Assembly: GCA_021777285.1 (NCBI GenBank)
Contig: JAJYDR010000001.1
Location: 40,485 to 104,484, forward strand
Reading direction: 5' to 3'
Origin: Actinomycetes bacterium
GTDB taxonomy: Bacteria; Actinomycetota; Acidimicrobiia; Acidimicrobiales; RAAP-2
Length of the DNA stretch: 64,000 nt
The translations under genes and the position numbers were made by a program. Below the pieces are notes generated by a model. That model was not told where the DNA came from and did no database searches. It saw only the letters and a program-made list of their open reading frames with translations. Positions 1 through 9,426 of the stretch are shown here, piece after piece; position 1 is the stretch's first letter, and every line of letters begins with the position of its first letter.

Positions 1-101
1 AGCTGGCGAACGAGATCGGCGACCTCGGTCCGCGCGACACCTCGTTCGGTGAAGGCGACGGTGGCGGAAGCCGCCGGGGTCCGCGCTCGCGCCGACGCTA
101 G
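1..101 (+). CDS. C-terminal end of an upstream protein (partial)
   Basis: An open frame enters from the left edge (frame starting at base 3) and stops with TAG at 99-101. The visible 32 residues end in a Gly-rich then Arg-rich tail (GGGSRRGPRSRRR), which looks like a disordered, possibly nucleic-acid-binding terminus. The family cannot be named from this fragment. It lies 63 bases before the next gene on the same strand and could be part of the same transcription unit. Confidence 0.45.
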   Translation, partial: LANEIGDLGPRDTSFGEGDGGGSRRGPRSRRR

Positions 102-164
102 GTTCCTGGTGAGCTTCGGTTCACTCGTGACGTTCGAGACTCGCCCGCCATCCGCTCAAGGCTG

Positions 165-2852
165 ATGGCGGGCGAGTCCGCGTCCACACCATGGTGGCGT
201 CCATCGGGGCGCGCCGATCGCTGGGCGCTGCTCATCCTGCTCGTCCTGCCCATCGTGATCTTCGGGCTCCCGGCCCTGTTCGGCCTCCCGGCGATCGCCC
301 AGGACAACCTGATTCAGAACTTCCCCCTGCGCGTACTGACCGGTGAGCAGCTGCGCAGCGGCCACCTGCCACTGCTCAACACCCTCGCCAACTCGGGCAC
401 ACCCCTGCTCGGCGGTATGAACGCGGGCTCGTTCTTTCCGCTGACCCTGCTCTTCGTCATTCCCGCGCCCATCCTCGTGTGGGTGCTCAACCTCGTCGTC
501 GTGTACGCCGGCGCGGGCGTCGGACTCTTCGCCCTGCTGCGGTGGTATCGGATCAGCACGTGGTCGGCCTTCGTGCCGGCTGCGCTGTACGCCTTCACCG
601 GAGCCATGAACGGCCAGCTGGTGCACCTCGGTGTGGTCCAGGGATTCGCGCTCCTGCCGTGGTACGCGCTGGCCATCGTGGCCCTCGAACGCACGGTGAG
701 CCGTTGGCCCCACGGCATGGCGCTTCGTGCGCGGCTCGTCTCGAGCGCCCCGTCGGTCCTCGGCATCGCCGCGATCTGGGCCCTTACGACGCTCTCGGGC
801 GAGCCGCGGGCGATCGGCGAGATGGAACTGCTCGGCGCGGTGCTGATCGCCATTGGCGTGCTCGCCCCGCGGGCGAATCCGGCGCCGTCGTGGCCGCGGC
901 GGGCCGAGTTCGTGCTCGCCAACGCCGTGGGCATCGCGTGGGGGGCGCTCATCGGGCTCGCCCAGCTGTTGCCCGGCTGGTCGTTCATCAACATCTCCCA
1001 GCGCACGGGACTCGGCTACCAGTTCTTCGGTGCCGGCTCGCTGCCGGTGCGCTGGACGAGCCTGCTGCTAATACCCGACCTGCTCGGGGGCAACGGCGTC
1101 TTGCACCAGCCCGCTTACTTCACGCACTACAACCTGCCCGAGGTCACGGGCTACGTCGGGGTCGCGGCCCTGGTCGCCACGGCGGCCTTCGTGCTGCGCG
1201 CGACGCGGCGCGGTTGGCAAGGTGCCGAGCGCAACTTCGTGCCCTTTCTCATCATCGGGGTCGTGGGCATCTTCGCCACGTGGGGCTACTACACGCCCGT
1301 CGGCCACCTCTTCTGGGCGATCCCCCTCTACGGCAGCACCCGGCTGCAGAGCCGCAACATCATTCTGGTGGACCTGGCGGTGCTCGTCCTGCTCGGGTGG
1401 TGGCTCGACGAGTTCCGCCGAGGCGCGAGTCACGCGCGCGATCGCGGCCAGGTCCGCACGTGGCTGGCCCTGACACCGGCGCTCGCGGTTGCCCTGCTGA
1501 GCGGCGCCCTGCTCGTCGACGGCCAACCCATCCTGCGATTTCTTGGCGTGTCGAGCTCCGCGTCGGGCCTCGTGCGCTACCAGCGCCCGACCCTGCTGGC
1601 CCACTTCGCGCTCGCCGTGGGCCTCGTGGTCGTGGTGCGCTGGTGGCGAACGCGCACAACACGCATGCACTGGCTCTACGCCATCGTCGCTGCGGACGCG
1701 CTGCTCTTCTTCACCTTCACCTCGACCGGACTGTTCGGAGGTCGCGCGTCGCCCATGCCCAGTCAGGTCGCGGCCGCGGCGCACCTGGGCACTGACGGGC
1801 GCTTCGCGCTGATCGACCCCTCCGGCGCGCACCAGGGGCTCTACGAGACCCTCGGCGCGCCCAATGTCAACGTCTTCACGGGACTGGCGAGTGTGCAGGG
1901 GTACGGCTCACTCGTGAACGCGCTCTACGGCAACGTGACGGCGACCCACCCGCTGTTCTCGCTCGACCCGTGCCAGTTGGCCAACGGCACCTTCCGACAG
2001 TTGCGCCTCGAGACGGTGGTGGTCTCCTCGGACAAGCTCGCCACCCCGGTCACCGGACCGCTGCCCGCGCCCCAGTCGTGCCTGCCCCTGCGACCCGCGC
2101 TTCGCACGGCGCGCTTCTTCGGCCAGCTGCTGCCCGTTCATACCGTCGTGCTCGCCGCGGTGAACAATCGTCGGGTCTCGACGGGGACCGTTTCGGTGCA
2201 GTTGCTCAACTACGACGGCCACCTCGTCGGCCCGGTCCTCAGCGCCACCGGTGCCGCGTCGCTCACCTTTGACTTCTCGTCCTACCACCACGAGAGCGCC
2301 GGGTTCGTCGTGACGGCCCCCGATCGGGCGATCTTCAACTCCGCCGAAGTGGCCACGCGCGGCGCGCACCCTCGCGAATACCGCCTCGCGACGCTGTTCC
2401 AACAGGCGCTCGCCACCCCGGGCTGGCGGCTGCACCAGACCATCGGCACCGTCGCCTACTTCCGCGCGACGTCGCTGCGCCCGCCCGCGTGGCTCGGCTC
2501 GAAGGCTGGTCACTCGCGGGTCGTGTCGATCCGTGACACCGCCTACGGCGATACGTGGGTCACGGTTCACGACGTCGGCCCGACGATCCTCAAGCGGTCG
2601 ATGGAGTGGATACCGGGCTGGCGCGCGTCGGCCGAGAACACCGCGACCCACCGAACGGTGTCGCTGCACGTGGTGCGCTCGGGACTCATCGAGCAGGTCG
2701 TCGTGCCCCGCGGCGACTGGACGGTGCACTTCTACTACCACGCGCCACACATCGAGCTCGGTCTGCTCGGCACGGGCGGCGGGCTCGTCGCGTGGCTGGG
2801 GGCGGTCGAATACCTGAGGCGCGAACGTCGACGCGCTAGGGTACCGACGTGA
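165..2852 (+). CDS. YfhO-like multi-spanning membrane protein
   Basis: An 895-residue polytopic membrane protein. An N-terminal segment (about residues 20-45) is followed by a DNLIQNFPLRVL stretch and then PLLNTLANSGTPLLGG. This is the Asp/aromatic loop and 'G-x-PLxN' pattern of YfhO/GT-C-type proteins. Around a dozen hydrophobic helices fill residues 60-530. An extracytoplasmic beta-rich C-terminal half of about 330 residues follows and ends with one more helix near residue 870. YfhO relatives act in lipid-linked glycosylation of cell-wall polymers, but the substrate here cannot be told. Start ATG at 165. The stop overlaps the dapB start by 4 bases (GTGA), so the two are probably translationally coupled. 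Family assignment is moderate. Confidence 0.6.
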   Translation: MAGESASTPWWRPSGRADRWALLILLVLPIVIFGLPALFGLPAIAQDNLIQNFPLRVLTGEQLRSGHLPLLNTLANSGTPLLGGMNAGSFFPLTLLFVIPAPILVWVLNLVVVYAGAGVGLFALLRWYRISTWSAFVPAALYAFTGAMNGQLVHLGVVQGFALLPWYALAIVALERTVSRWPHGMALRARLVSSAPSVLGIAAIWALTTLSGEPRAIGEMELLGAVLIAIGVLAPRANPAPSWPRRAEFVLANAVGIAWGALIGLAQLLPGWSFINISQRTGLGYQFFGAGSLPVRWTSLLLIPDLLGGNGVLHQPAYFTHYNLPEVTGYVGVAALVATAAFVLRATRRGWQGAERNFVPFLIIGVVGIFATWGYYTPVGHLFWAIPLYGSTRLQSRNIILVDLAVLVLLGWWLDEFRRGASHARDRGQVRTWLALTPALAVALLSGALLVDGQPILRFLGVSSSASGLVRYQRPTLLAHFALAVGLVVVVRWWRTRTTRMHWLYAIVAADALLFFTFTSTGLFGGRASPMPSQVAAAAHLGTDGRFALIDPSGAHQGLYETLGAPNVNVFTGLASVQGYGSLVNALYGNVTATHPLFSLDPCQLANGTFRQLRLETVVVSSDKLATPVTGPLPAPQSCLPLRPALRTARFFGQLLPVHTVVLAAVNNRRVSTGTVSVQLLNYDGHLVGPVLSATGAASLTFDFSSYHHESAGFVVTAPDRAIFNSAEVATRGAHPREYRLATLFQQALATPGWRLHQTIGTVAYFRATSLRPPAWLGSKAGHSRVVSIRDTAYGDTWVTVHDVGPTILKRSMEWIPGWRASAENTATHRTVSLHVVRSGLIEQVVVPRGDWTVHFYYHAPHIELGLLGTGGGLVAWLGAVEYLRRERRRARVPT

Positions 2853-3622
2853 TCGGCATCGCTATCGTCGGTGGCGCCGGACGGATGGGTCAGGTGATGG
2901 CCCAGGGACTCGGGTCGTTCGCCGAGTTCAGCGTCATCGCACTCGTCGACCGGTCCCCGGGCCCCGCGCGCGAGGGCGCCGAGTGGTTCACGTCGCTCGA
3001 GCTCGTCGACGCCACCAGCATTGACGTGGTCGTGGACTTCTCGACACCCGAGGGTGTAGTGGCGTCGGCGCGCTGGTGCGCCAAGCACGCCACACCCCTC
3101 GTGGTCGGCGCGACGGGGCTCACCGCGGCGGACCGTGCGGAGATCGACGCCGCGGCCGAACGAACCGCCATCGTCGTGGCGAGCAACTTTTCGATCGGGG
3201 CCGTGCTGGCCGAACGCTTCGCGGCGATGGCGGCACCGTACTTCGAGCGCGTCGAGGTCATCGAACTGCACCACGACGCCAAAGTCGACGCGCCGTCGGG
3301 AACCTCGATCGCGACCGCCCGCGCGATCGCGCGTTCCCGGGAGCGGGCGGGCCGCGCTACCGCACCCGATCCGACCCATCGACTGACCGTCGAGGGGGCC
3401 CGCGGCGCCAGCGTCGACGGGGTGCCGGTGCACGCGGTGCGCCTGCCCGGCCTCGTGGCGCACCAAGAGGTGCTCTTCGGCTCGCCGGGCGAGGGCTTGA
3501 CCATCCGCCACGACTCCTACGACCGGACGAGCTTCGTGAGCGGGGTCGCCACAGTCCTTCGCCACGTGCCGACCACCCCGGGCCTGGTTGAGGGTCTCGA
3601 CCGATTCATCGACGGCGTGTGA
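2849..3622 (+). CDS. dapB: 4-hydroxy-tetrahydrodipicolinate reductase
   Basis: A cytoplasmic enzyme of 257 residues. It reduces 4-hydroxy-tetrahydrodipicolinate to tetrahydrodipicolinate with NAD(P)H, the second committed step of the diaminopimelate/lysine pathway. The N-terminal nucleotide-binding loop GGAGRMG is at residues 8-14, and DFS and VVGATGL follow. The signature ELHHDAKVDAPSGTS carries the catalytic His pair near residue 141 and Lys near 145. Length is normal for actinobacterial DapB. The GTG start at 2849 overlaps the upstream stop by 4 bases. dapA follows 29 bases downstream, so the first two pathway enzymes are made in reverse order from one transcript. Confidence 0.96.
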   Translation: MIGIAIVGGAGRMGQVMAQGLGSFAEFSVIALVDRSPGPAREGAEWFTSLELVDATSIDVVVDFSTPEGVVASARWCAKHATPLVVGATGLTAADRAEIDAAAERTAIVVASNFSIGAVLAERFAAMAAPYFERVEVIELHHDAKVDAPSGTSIATARAIARSRERAGRATAPDPTHRLTVEGARGASVDGVPVHAVRLPGLVAHQEVLFGSPGEGLTIRHDSYDRTSFVSGVATVLRHVPTTPGLVEGLDRFIDGV

Positions 3623-3651
3623 GCCCATCGGGTCACTGGTAACTTCGAGGT

Positions 3652-4548
3652 ATGCCGCCAACCACCTTCGGAACGGTTCTGACCGCCATGGTCACGCCGT
3701 TCGATGCGAGCGGCGCCGTTGACTACGACGTGGCCGCGGCCGTTGCCCGGTTCCTGGTCGATAGCGGCAGCGACGGGATCGTCGTGGCCGGCTCGACGGG
3801 CGAGGGGACCGCGCTCAGCGACGACGAGAAGATGGACCTGTTCGCGTGCGTCGCCAGCTCGGTGACGGTGCCGGTGCTCGCGGGTTCCACGTCGGCCGAC
3901 ACCGCCCGATCGGTCGCCCTGACCAAGCGCGTCGCCGCCACCGGCGTCGCGGGCGTGCTCGCGACGACCCCCGCCTACGCCCGGCCGAGCCAGGCGGGCC
4001 TCGCCGGCCACCTCGGCGCCGTCGCCGACAGCACGCCGCTGCCGATCATGCTCTACGACATCCCCTCGCGCACCGGTCGCAAGATCGCCGCGACGACGAC
4101 CATCGAACTGGCGCGCGCACACGCGAACGTGCGGGGGCTGAAGGATGCCTCGGGCGACCTGCCCGGCGCCGCGCACGTCAAGGCGGTGCTCGGCGACGCG
4201 CTCGACCTCTACAGCGGCGACGACTCGCTGCTGCTGGCGTTCCTCGCCGTCGGTGCGACGGGCATCGTGTCGGTCGCCGCGCACTGGGCGGGGCCGGAGT
4301 TCGCCGGGCTGGTGTCGAGCGCCGCTCGGGGGGACTGGGCCACGGCTCGAGTCTTCAATGAGCGTCTCGCTCGCAGCTGCGCCTTCGAATCGACCGAGTC
4401 GGCACCCAATCCGATCCCGGCCAAGGCGGCGATGCGCTCGCTCGGCTTCGCCGTCGGTCAGTGCCGCCTGCCGCTGGGCCCGGCCGCGAGCGAGGTTGAC
4501 GCGACCGCCGCGTCGGTCATCGCCGAGCTTCGAGCCAGTCGTGGCTAG
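3652..4548 (+). CDS. dapA: 4-hydroxy-tetrahydrodipicolinate synthase
   Basis: A 298-residue TIM-barrel aldolase. It condenses pyruvate with aspartate semialdehyde, the entry step of diaminopimelate synthesis. GSTGEGTALS (about residues 47-56) is the Thr-Thr substrate motif. Tyr near residue 135 lies in LYDIPSRTG, and the Schiff-base Lys near 164 lies in LKDASGDL. ATG start at 3652. Its end overlaps the RNase J gene by 8 bases. The class is often feedback-inhibited by lysine, but that cannot be judged here. Confidence 0.96.
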   Translation: MPPTTFGTVLTAMVTPFDASGAVDYDVAAAVARFLVDSGSDGIVVAGSTGEGTALSDDEKMDLFACVASSVTVPVLAGSTSADTARSVALTKRVAATGVAGVLATTPAYARPSQAGLAGHLGAVADSTPLPIMLYDIPSRTGRKIAATTTIELARAHANVRGLKDASGDLPGAAHVKAVLGDALDLYSGDDSLLLAFLAVGATGIVSVAAHWAGPEFAGLVSSAARGDWATARVFNERLARSCAFESTESAPNPIPAKAAMRSLGFAVGQCRLPLGPAASEVDATAASVIAELRASRG

Positions 4549-6202
4549 CAGCCGCGTTCGGGTCACCTTCCTCGGGGGCCTCGGCGAGATCGGTCGGAAC
4601 TGCCTCGCGCTCGAACAGGACGGCCGCATCGTGGTGATCGACGCCGGTCTCATGTTCCCCGAGCCCACGATGTACGGCGTCGACTTGATCCTGCCCGACT
4701 TCCGCTGGCTCATCGAGCGCCGCGACCGGGTCGACGGCATCGTGCTGACCCACGGCCACGAGGACCACACCGGGGCGCTGCGCTACCTCGTCAAGGACGT
4801 CAACGTGCCGATCTACGGCTCAGCGCTGACCCTGGGCTTCGCACGTCACCGGCTCACCGAGGCCAAGGTGGCCGCCAAGTGCACCTTCATCGAGGTCGCC
4901 GACGGCGAACGCCGCCGGATCGGCCCCTTCGAGTTCGAGTTCATCCCCGTCACCCACTCAGTGCCGAGCGCCCACGCGCTCGCGGTGCGCACCTCGGTCG
5001 GGGTAGTGGTGCACTCGGGCGACTTCAAACTCGACCAGACCCCGATCGACAACCGGCGCACCGACCTGGCGCGACTCGGGGCGATCGGCGACGAGGGCGT
5101 GGCGTTGCTGTTGTGCGACTCCACCAACGCCGAGGAGCCGGGGTTCACGAACTCCGAGCGCAGCGTCGGCGGTGCGCTGCGCCGTCTCTTCCTCGAACGA
5201 CCCGAGCGGCGGATGGTCGTGGCGTGCTTCGCGAGCCACATCCACCGCGTCCAGCAGATCATGGACGTCGCACGCGAACAGGGGCGCAAGGTCGCCCTGA
5301 TGGGCCGGTCGATGGAGGCGAACGTCAAGCTGGCGCGCAAGCTGCACCTGCTGCACGCCGACGCGGCGGACTTCATCGACCTCGAGACCGTCGACCGTTA
5401 CGAGCCGGGCGAGGTCTGCGTGATCTGCACCGGGAGTCAGGGCGAGCCGATGGCCGCGCTGACCAAGCTGTCGCGCGGGGACGCGCGGTTCCTGCGGGTG
5501 GGCGCCGACGACACCGTGATCCTCAGTTCGCACCCCATCCCCGGCAACGAGTGGTCGGTCGGGCGGGTCATCGACGACCTGCACCGGGCCGGTACCGAAG
5601 TGATCGACTCGAGCCAGGAGCCGGTGCACGCCTCGGGCCACGCGCGCCAGGGCGAGCTGCGCACCTTCCACCAACTGTTGCGTCCGCGCAACTTCGTGCC
5701 GGTGCACGGCGAGTATCGACACCTCGTGCACCACGCCGAGCTCGCCCGGTCCATGGGGCTCTCGGCGAAGCACATCCTGCTCTGTGAGGACGGCGACCAG
5801 ATCGAGGTGCGCACCGACGGGATCCGTCGCGCCGGCCAGGTGCCCGCGGGCCTGCACTACATCGACGGCTCGGCGGGGGACCTCGACGAGCGGCCGCTCG
5901 AGGAGCGACGGATGCTCGCCGAGTTCGGCGTGCTGCTGCTGTCGGCGGGCGTGGACGCCGAGCTGGGCCGGATCGTCCAGCCGGTGCGCGTGGTCGCGCG
6001 CGGCTGGTTCGACGGCGAATCGGACCGCCAGCTCATCGCCACGGTCACCGACGCTGTGCGCAGCGCGATCGACGAGGCGCTCGCGGACGGCGAGCGCGAC
6101 GAAACGGCGCTCAACAAGGCCGCCCAGCGTGCCGCGGGGCGCCTGCTCGGCCAGCGCTTCCGTCGTCAGCCCGTGCTGATGACGGCCGTGGTCGTCTACT
6201 GA
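4541..6202 (+). CDS. rnj: Ribonuclease J
   Basis: A metallo-beta-lactamase/beta-CASP ribonuclease for mRNA turnover and rRNA maturation in bacteria without a complete E. coli-type degradosome. GTG at 4541 gives 553 residues, the usual length; the longer open frame upstream runs through dapA and is not real. The zinc motif HGHEDHTG is near residues 71-78, and a second metal-site region is seen at PVTHSVPSAHA. The C-terminal domain is complete. It overlaps the dapA end by 8 bases. The dapA-rnj junction recurs in actinobacteria and suggests co-expression rather than a shared pathway. It ends 1 base from the convergent neighbour. Confidence 0.95.
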   Translation: MASSRVRVTFLGGLGEIGRNCLALEQDGRIVVIDAGLMFPEPTMYGVDLILPDFRWLIERRDRVDGIVLTHGHEDHTGALRYLVKDVNVPIYGSALTLGFARHRLTEAKVAAKCTFIEVADGERRRIGPFEFEFIPVTHSVPSAHALAVRTSVGVVVHSGDFKLDQTPIDNRRTDLARLGAIGDEGVALLLCDSTNAEEPGFTNSERSVGGALRRLFLERPERRMVVACFASHIHRVQQIMDVAREQGRKVALMGRSMEANVKLARKLHLLHADAADFIDLETVDRYEPGEVCVICTGSQGEPMAALTKLSRGDARFLRVGADDTVILSSHPIPGNEWSVGRVIDDLHRAGTEVIDSSQEPVHASGHARQGELRTFHQLLRPRNFVPVHGEYRHLVHHAELARSMGLSAKHILLCEDGDQIEVRTDGIRRAGQVPAGLHYIDGSAGDLDERPLEERRMLAEFGVLLLSAGVDAELGRIVQPVRVVARGWFDGESDRQLIATVTDAVRSAIDEALADGERDETALNKAAQRAAGRLLGQRFRRQPVLMTAVVVY

Positions 6203-6203
6203 C

Positions 6204-6968
6204 CTAGGCGTCGGCCTTGTCGGGCTCGCCGTGGTCGGCGTTGGGCCGGCCCAGGCGCCAATAGGCCTTGTGGCTGATGTCCTCGTCGCTCAGCCCCCGG
6301 TCGCGCAGGGCGTCGCGCACCGCGCGCACGACCCTGTACTCGCCGAGCACGTAGGCGTGGCCCCGGTCGGCGGGGAAGGCGAAGGCGCTGAGCCCGCTCA
6401 GTAGGCCCGCCGGATCGTTGCGAGCGCGCTCGCGCCGGTCCACGAAGATCCCGGTCACCCCGAGCCCCTCGTCAAAGTCGGCCGTGAGCGCGTCGTCGTC
6501 CTCGTCGATCTCGACGATGAAGATGGCCCGTCCGGGGGTCTCGATGCTCTGGGCCAGGCGGTAGAAGGCGGCGAGGCCGCTGACGTCGCCGATGAACAGG
6601 TGCCAGTCAGCCGATTCGGCCAGGGTGATCTTGCCTCGCGGTCCGATGACGTCGACCGCGTCGCCGGTATTCACCGACTGGGCCCAGGCGCTTCCCGCGC
6701 CGTCGTGGTCGGTGCTCACCCAGATCGAGAAGCGGTGATTGTCGTAGTCGACCGAGCGCACCGTGTAGCGGCGCCGGACGTGGTGACCGTCGTGGCGCAC
6801 CCGGATCATCACGTCGTTGCCGGGCTTGCCGGCGAGCTTCGGGTCGCCGTGCAGGACGACCTCGTGGAGCGACGCGCAGATGGGTCGGGCGAGCACGACG
6901 TCACAGGACGCGGCGCGAGCGCCGAGGCGCTCGGCGAGTTCGGTGGAGGAGCGATGGGCAGAGGGCAC
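6204..6968 (-). CDS. Siderophore-interacting FAD-binding protein (SIP family)
   Basis: A 254-residue soluble flavoprotein of the SIP/ViuB family, which reduces ferric siderophores to release iron in the cytoplasm. The FAD/NAD(P)H-reductase fold is seen as RRRYTVRSVDYDNHRF (FAD-binding RxYT pattern), GPRGKI, and a C-terminal SIP domain with VLGEYRVVRAVRDALRDR and KAYWRLGRPNADH near the end. It is the only minus-strand gene in the first 18 kb and its stop lies 1 base from the stop of rnj. No siderophore biosynthesis or uptake gene is nearby. Confidence 0.85.
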   Translation of the reverse strand: MPSAHRSSTELAERLGARAASCDVVLARPICASLHEVVLHGDPKLAGKPGNDVMIRVRHDGHHVRRRYTVRSVDYDNHRFSIWVSTDHDGAGSAWAQSVNTGDAVDVIGPRGKITLAESADWHLFIGDVSGLAAFYRLAQSIETPGRAIFIVEIDEDDDALTADFDEGLGVTGIFVDRRERARNDPAGLLSGLSAFAFPADRGHAYVLGEYRVVRAVRDALRDRGLSDEDISHKAYWRLGRPNADHGEPDKADA

Positions 6969-7027
6969 GGCGCAAGCCTAATGGGGCCCAATTGGCTCGG
7001 CGGGCGAACCGACCTTCAGTAAGTTGA

Positions 7028-9376
7028 ATGGTTGTGGCGGCACCTCGACACGGCAAGAAGACTCCGGCACGGGCCGGTTCGGCGCGCACCGGTAGTGCGC
7101 CGTCCCTGTGGCAGCGCCACGGTCGCGACATCTGGGTGCTCGTGCTGGTGGTGCTCGGCATTTTCATCGGCCTCGCGGAGGTGCACACGCTCGGGCCCGT
7201 CGGCCGCGGGCTCGCGCGACTCGTCGGCGATCTGCTCGGCGTCGGGCGGGTGGTCCTGCCCGTCGTGCTCATCGGTCTCGGGGTGGCGATCCTGTGGGGC
7301 AAGGTTGAGGTCGACAACGCACGCCTCGGCTGGGGGCTCGCCCTCGGCCTGATCAGCGCCACCGGGCTCGGCGACCTGATCGGGGGTCGGCCGTCGGTGC
7401 ACGCGACGGCGGCCCAACTCAGTCGAGCGGGCGGCTGGCTCGGCGTCGCCGTCGGGGGCAGTCTGGTTCGCGCCCTCGGCGAGGTCGGCGCCGTGGTGGT
7501 CCTGCTCGCGGTGCTGGTCGTCGCGGTGATCGTAACGACCGGCATTGGTCTGCGCACGCTCGCCGGCGCGAGCCTGCGCGCAGTCAGGGTGCTCGCGCGC
7601 GCCCTGGGTCGCTGGTGGTCGAGTCGGCCGCGCCAGCACGACAGCGAGCCCGCTGAGCCTGCCCCGGCCAAGCCTCGGCGCGCTCGCCGCGCACCATCGG
7701 ACGACGCGGCGCCGATCGACGACGAGCCAGGGTACGAGATGCCCGAAGAGCCCGTGGACGAGCCGATTGAGCACTACGACGACGAGCCCGACGTCCGGGG
7801 CAGCGACTGGAAGCCAGTCGAGGCACGGGTAACGCCGGTGCCGAGGGTCCCTGACGCGCACGAAACCGCGTGGACGCTGCCGCCGCTCACGCTGCTGACC
7901 CGCACGCGCGAGCAGCGTCAGGATCGCGCGAGCGTGGAGCGGGCCGGCGTCGAGCTGGTCGAGGCGCTCGCCGCCCACGGCGTGGAGACGGTGCTCGTGG
8001 GTTTCACCGTCGGCCCGACCGTGACCCGCTTCGAACTCGAGCTCGGCCCCGGCATCAAGGTCTCGCGGCTCACCGCACTGAGCCGCGATATCGCCTACGC
8101 GATGGCCACGCCCGACGTGCGCATCCTCGCGCCCATCCCGGGGCGCTCGGCGATCGGCGTCGAGGTGCCGAACCGCAATCGCACCCTCGTCGCGCTCGGC
8201 GACCTGCTCACCACTGACGAGGCCCGCGACGCCCATCACCCGCTCGACGTGCCGATCGGGCGCGACATCGCGGGCCAGACGGTCATCGTCAACCTGGGCG
8301 AGATGCCCCACGTGCTGATCTCGGGCGCGACCGGTGCCGGCAAGAGCTCGTGCATCAATTCGCTCGTGACCTCGCTCGTCATGCGCGCCAACCCCGATCA
8401 GGTCCGCCTGCTGCTCATCGACCCCAAGCGCGTGGAGATGGGTCACTACCAGGACCTGCCGCACCTCATCGCACCGGTGGTGGTGGACCCCAAGAAGGCG
8501 GCGGGTGCCCTGGCCTGGGCCGTCAAAGAGATGGAGCGGCGCTACGACGTGCTCGCCGCCTGCGGCGCGCGCGACCTGACCGGCTACCAGCAGATGATCG
8601 ATCGCGGCGAGCTCGAGCCGGGCCCCACGACCGCCGAGGAGGTCGCCGACGCGGTCGAGCGAGCGACGGGGCTGGCCTCAGACGCAACGCGGCCCGCGGG
8701 ACCCGAGCGCATGCCCTACATCGTGATCGTCGTCGACGAGCTCAACGACTTGATGATGGTGGCGGCGCGCGACGTGGAGGACTCGGTCGTACGCATCGCC
8801 CAGATGGCCCGGGCCGTGGGGATCCACCTCGTGCTCGCGACCCAGCGCCCGAGCGTCGACGTGATCACGGGTGTCATCAAGGCGAACGTGCCGAGCCGCA
8901 TGGCCTTTGCCGTGTCGTCACTCGCCGACAGCCGGGTCATCCTCGACCAGGCCGGGGCCGAGCGCCTGGTGGGCAAGGGCGACATGTTGCTCGTCACCGC
9001 GACGAGCAACATCGCGCGGCGGATCCAGTCGCCGTGGGTCTCCGAGCCCGAAGTCGTGCGCGTTGTCGAGTACTGGCGGGCCCAGGGCGGGCGCAGCGAG
9101 TCGGTTGTGGCCCTCGACGTGCCCGTCGAGCGCGGGGGGCCGGGCGGCGGTGGTGGCGACGACGACGAGGTGCTACGCCAGGCCCGCGAACTCGTGATCC
9201 GCACGCAGTCGGGCTCGACGTCGATGCTGCAGCGAAAGCTGCGCGTCGGGTTCGCGCGCGCGGGCCGGCTCATGGACCAGCTCGAGCAAGAGGGCGTCGT
9301 CGCCGCGGGCGACGGGTCCAAGGCGCGCAAGGTGCTGATCACGCGCGAGGAGTACTTCCCCGACGAGGACCGTTGA
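7028..9376 (+). CDS. ftsK: DNA translocase FtsK/SpoIIIE
   Basis: A septum-anchored hexameric ATPase of 782 residues that pumps chromosomal DNA during division. About four N-terminal membrane helices (residues 35-190) are followed by an acidic and Pro-rich linker (about 200-270), then the RecA-like motor. Walker A is GATGAGKSS near residue 433 and Walker B is YIVIVVDELNDLMMV. The gamma winged-helix domain (VLRQARELVIRTQSGSTS and onward, about residues 710-780) binds KOPS-type sequences. ATG start at 7028, shortly after a divergent gene. Length is typical for actinobacteria. Confidence 0.95.
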   Translation: MVVAAPRHGKKTPARAGSARTGSAPSLWQRHGRDIWVLVLVVLGIFIGLAEVHTLGPVGRGLARLVGDLLGVGRVVLPVVLIGLGVAILWGKVEVDNARLGWGLALGLISATGLGDLIGGRPSVHATAAQLSRAGGWLGVAVGGSLVRALGEVGAVVVLLAVLVVAVIVTTGIGLRTLAGASLRAVRVLARALGRWWSSRPRQHDSEPAEPAPAKPRRARRAPSDDAAPIDDEPGYEMPEEPVDEPIEHYDDEPDVRGSDWKPVEARVTPVPRVPDAHETAWTLPPLTLLTRTREQRQDRASVERAGVELVEALAAHGVETVLVGFTVGPTVTRFELELGPGIKVSRLTALSRDIAYAMATPDVRILAPIPGRSAIGVEVPNRNRTLVALGDLLTTDEARDAHHPLDVPIGRDIAGQTVIVNLGEMPHVLISGATGAGKSSCINSLVTSLVMRANPDQVRLLLIDPKRVEMGHYQDLPHLIAPVVVDPKKAAGALAWAVKEMERRYDVLAACGARDLTGYQQMIDRGELEPGPTTAEEVADAVERATGLASDATRPAGPERMPYIVIVVDELNDLMMVAARDVEDSVVRIAQMARAVGIHLVLATQRPSVDVITGVIKANVPSRMAFAVSSLADSRVILDQAGAERLVGKGDMLLVTATSNIARRIQSPWVSEPEVVRVVEYWRAQGGRSESVVALDVPVERGGPGGGGGDDDEVLRQARELVIRTQSGSTSMLQRKLRVGFARAGRLMDQLEQEGVVAAGDGSKARKVLITREEYFPDEDR

Positions 9377-9426
9377 CCGGGCCGTCGGTTCGCGGCCGGT
9401 CGCCACGCAACGCCTACGCTTAATCC

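Noticed and set aside
1908..2750. Long minus-strand frame inside the YfhO-like gene
   Set aside because: GC-rich coding DNA leaves long antisense frames open; this one is Arg/Gly/Val-rich, lacks a ribosome site and has no family resemblance. The same applies to the many alternate frames across 1-18 kb.
4145..4540. 5' extension of the RNase J frame through dapA
   Set aside because: The extension is antiphase to a certain dapA gene and has Arg/Ser-rich shadow composition; GTG 4541 gives the normal RNase J length.
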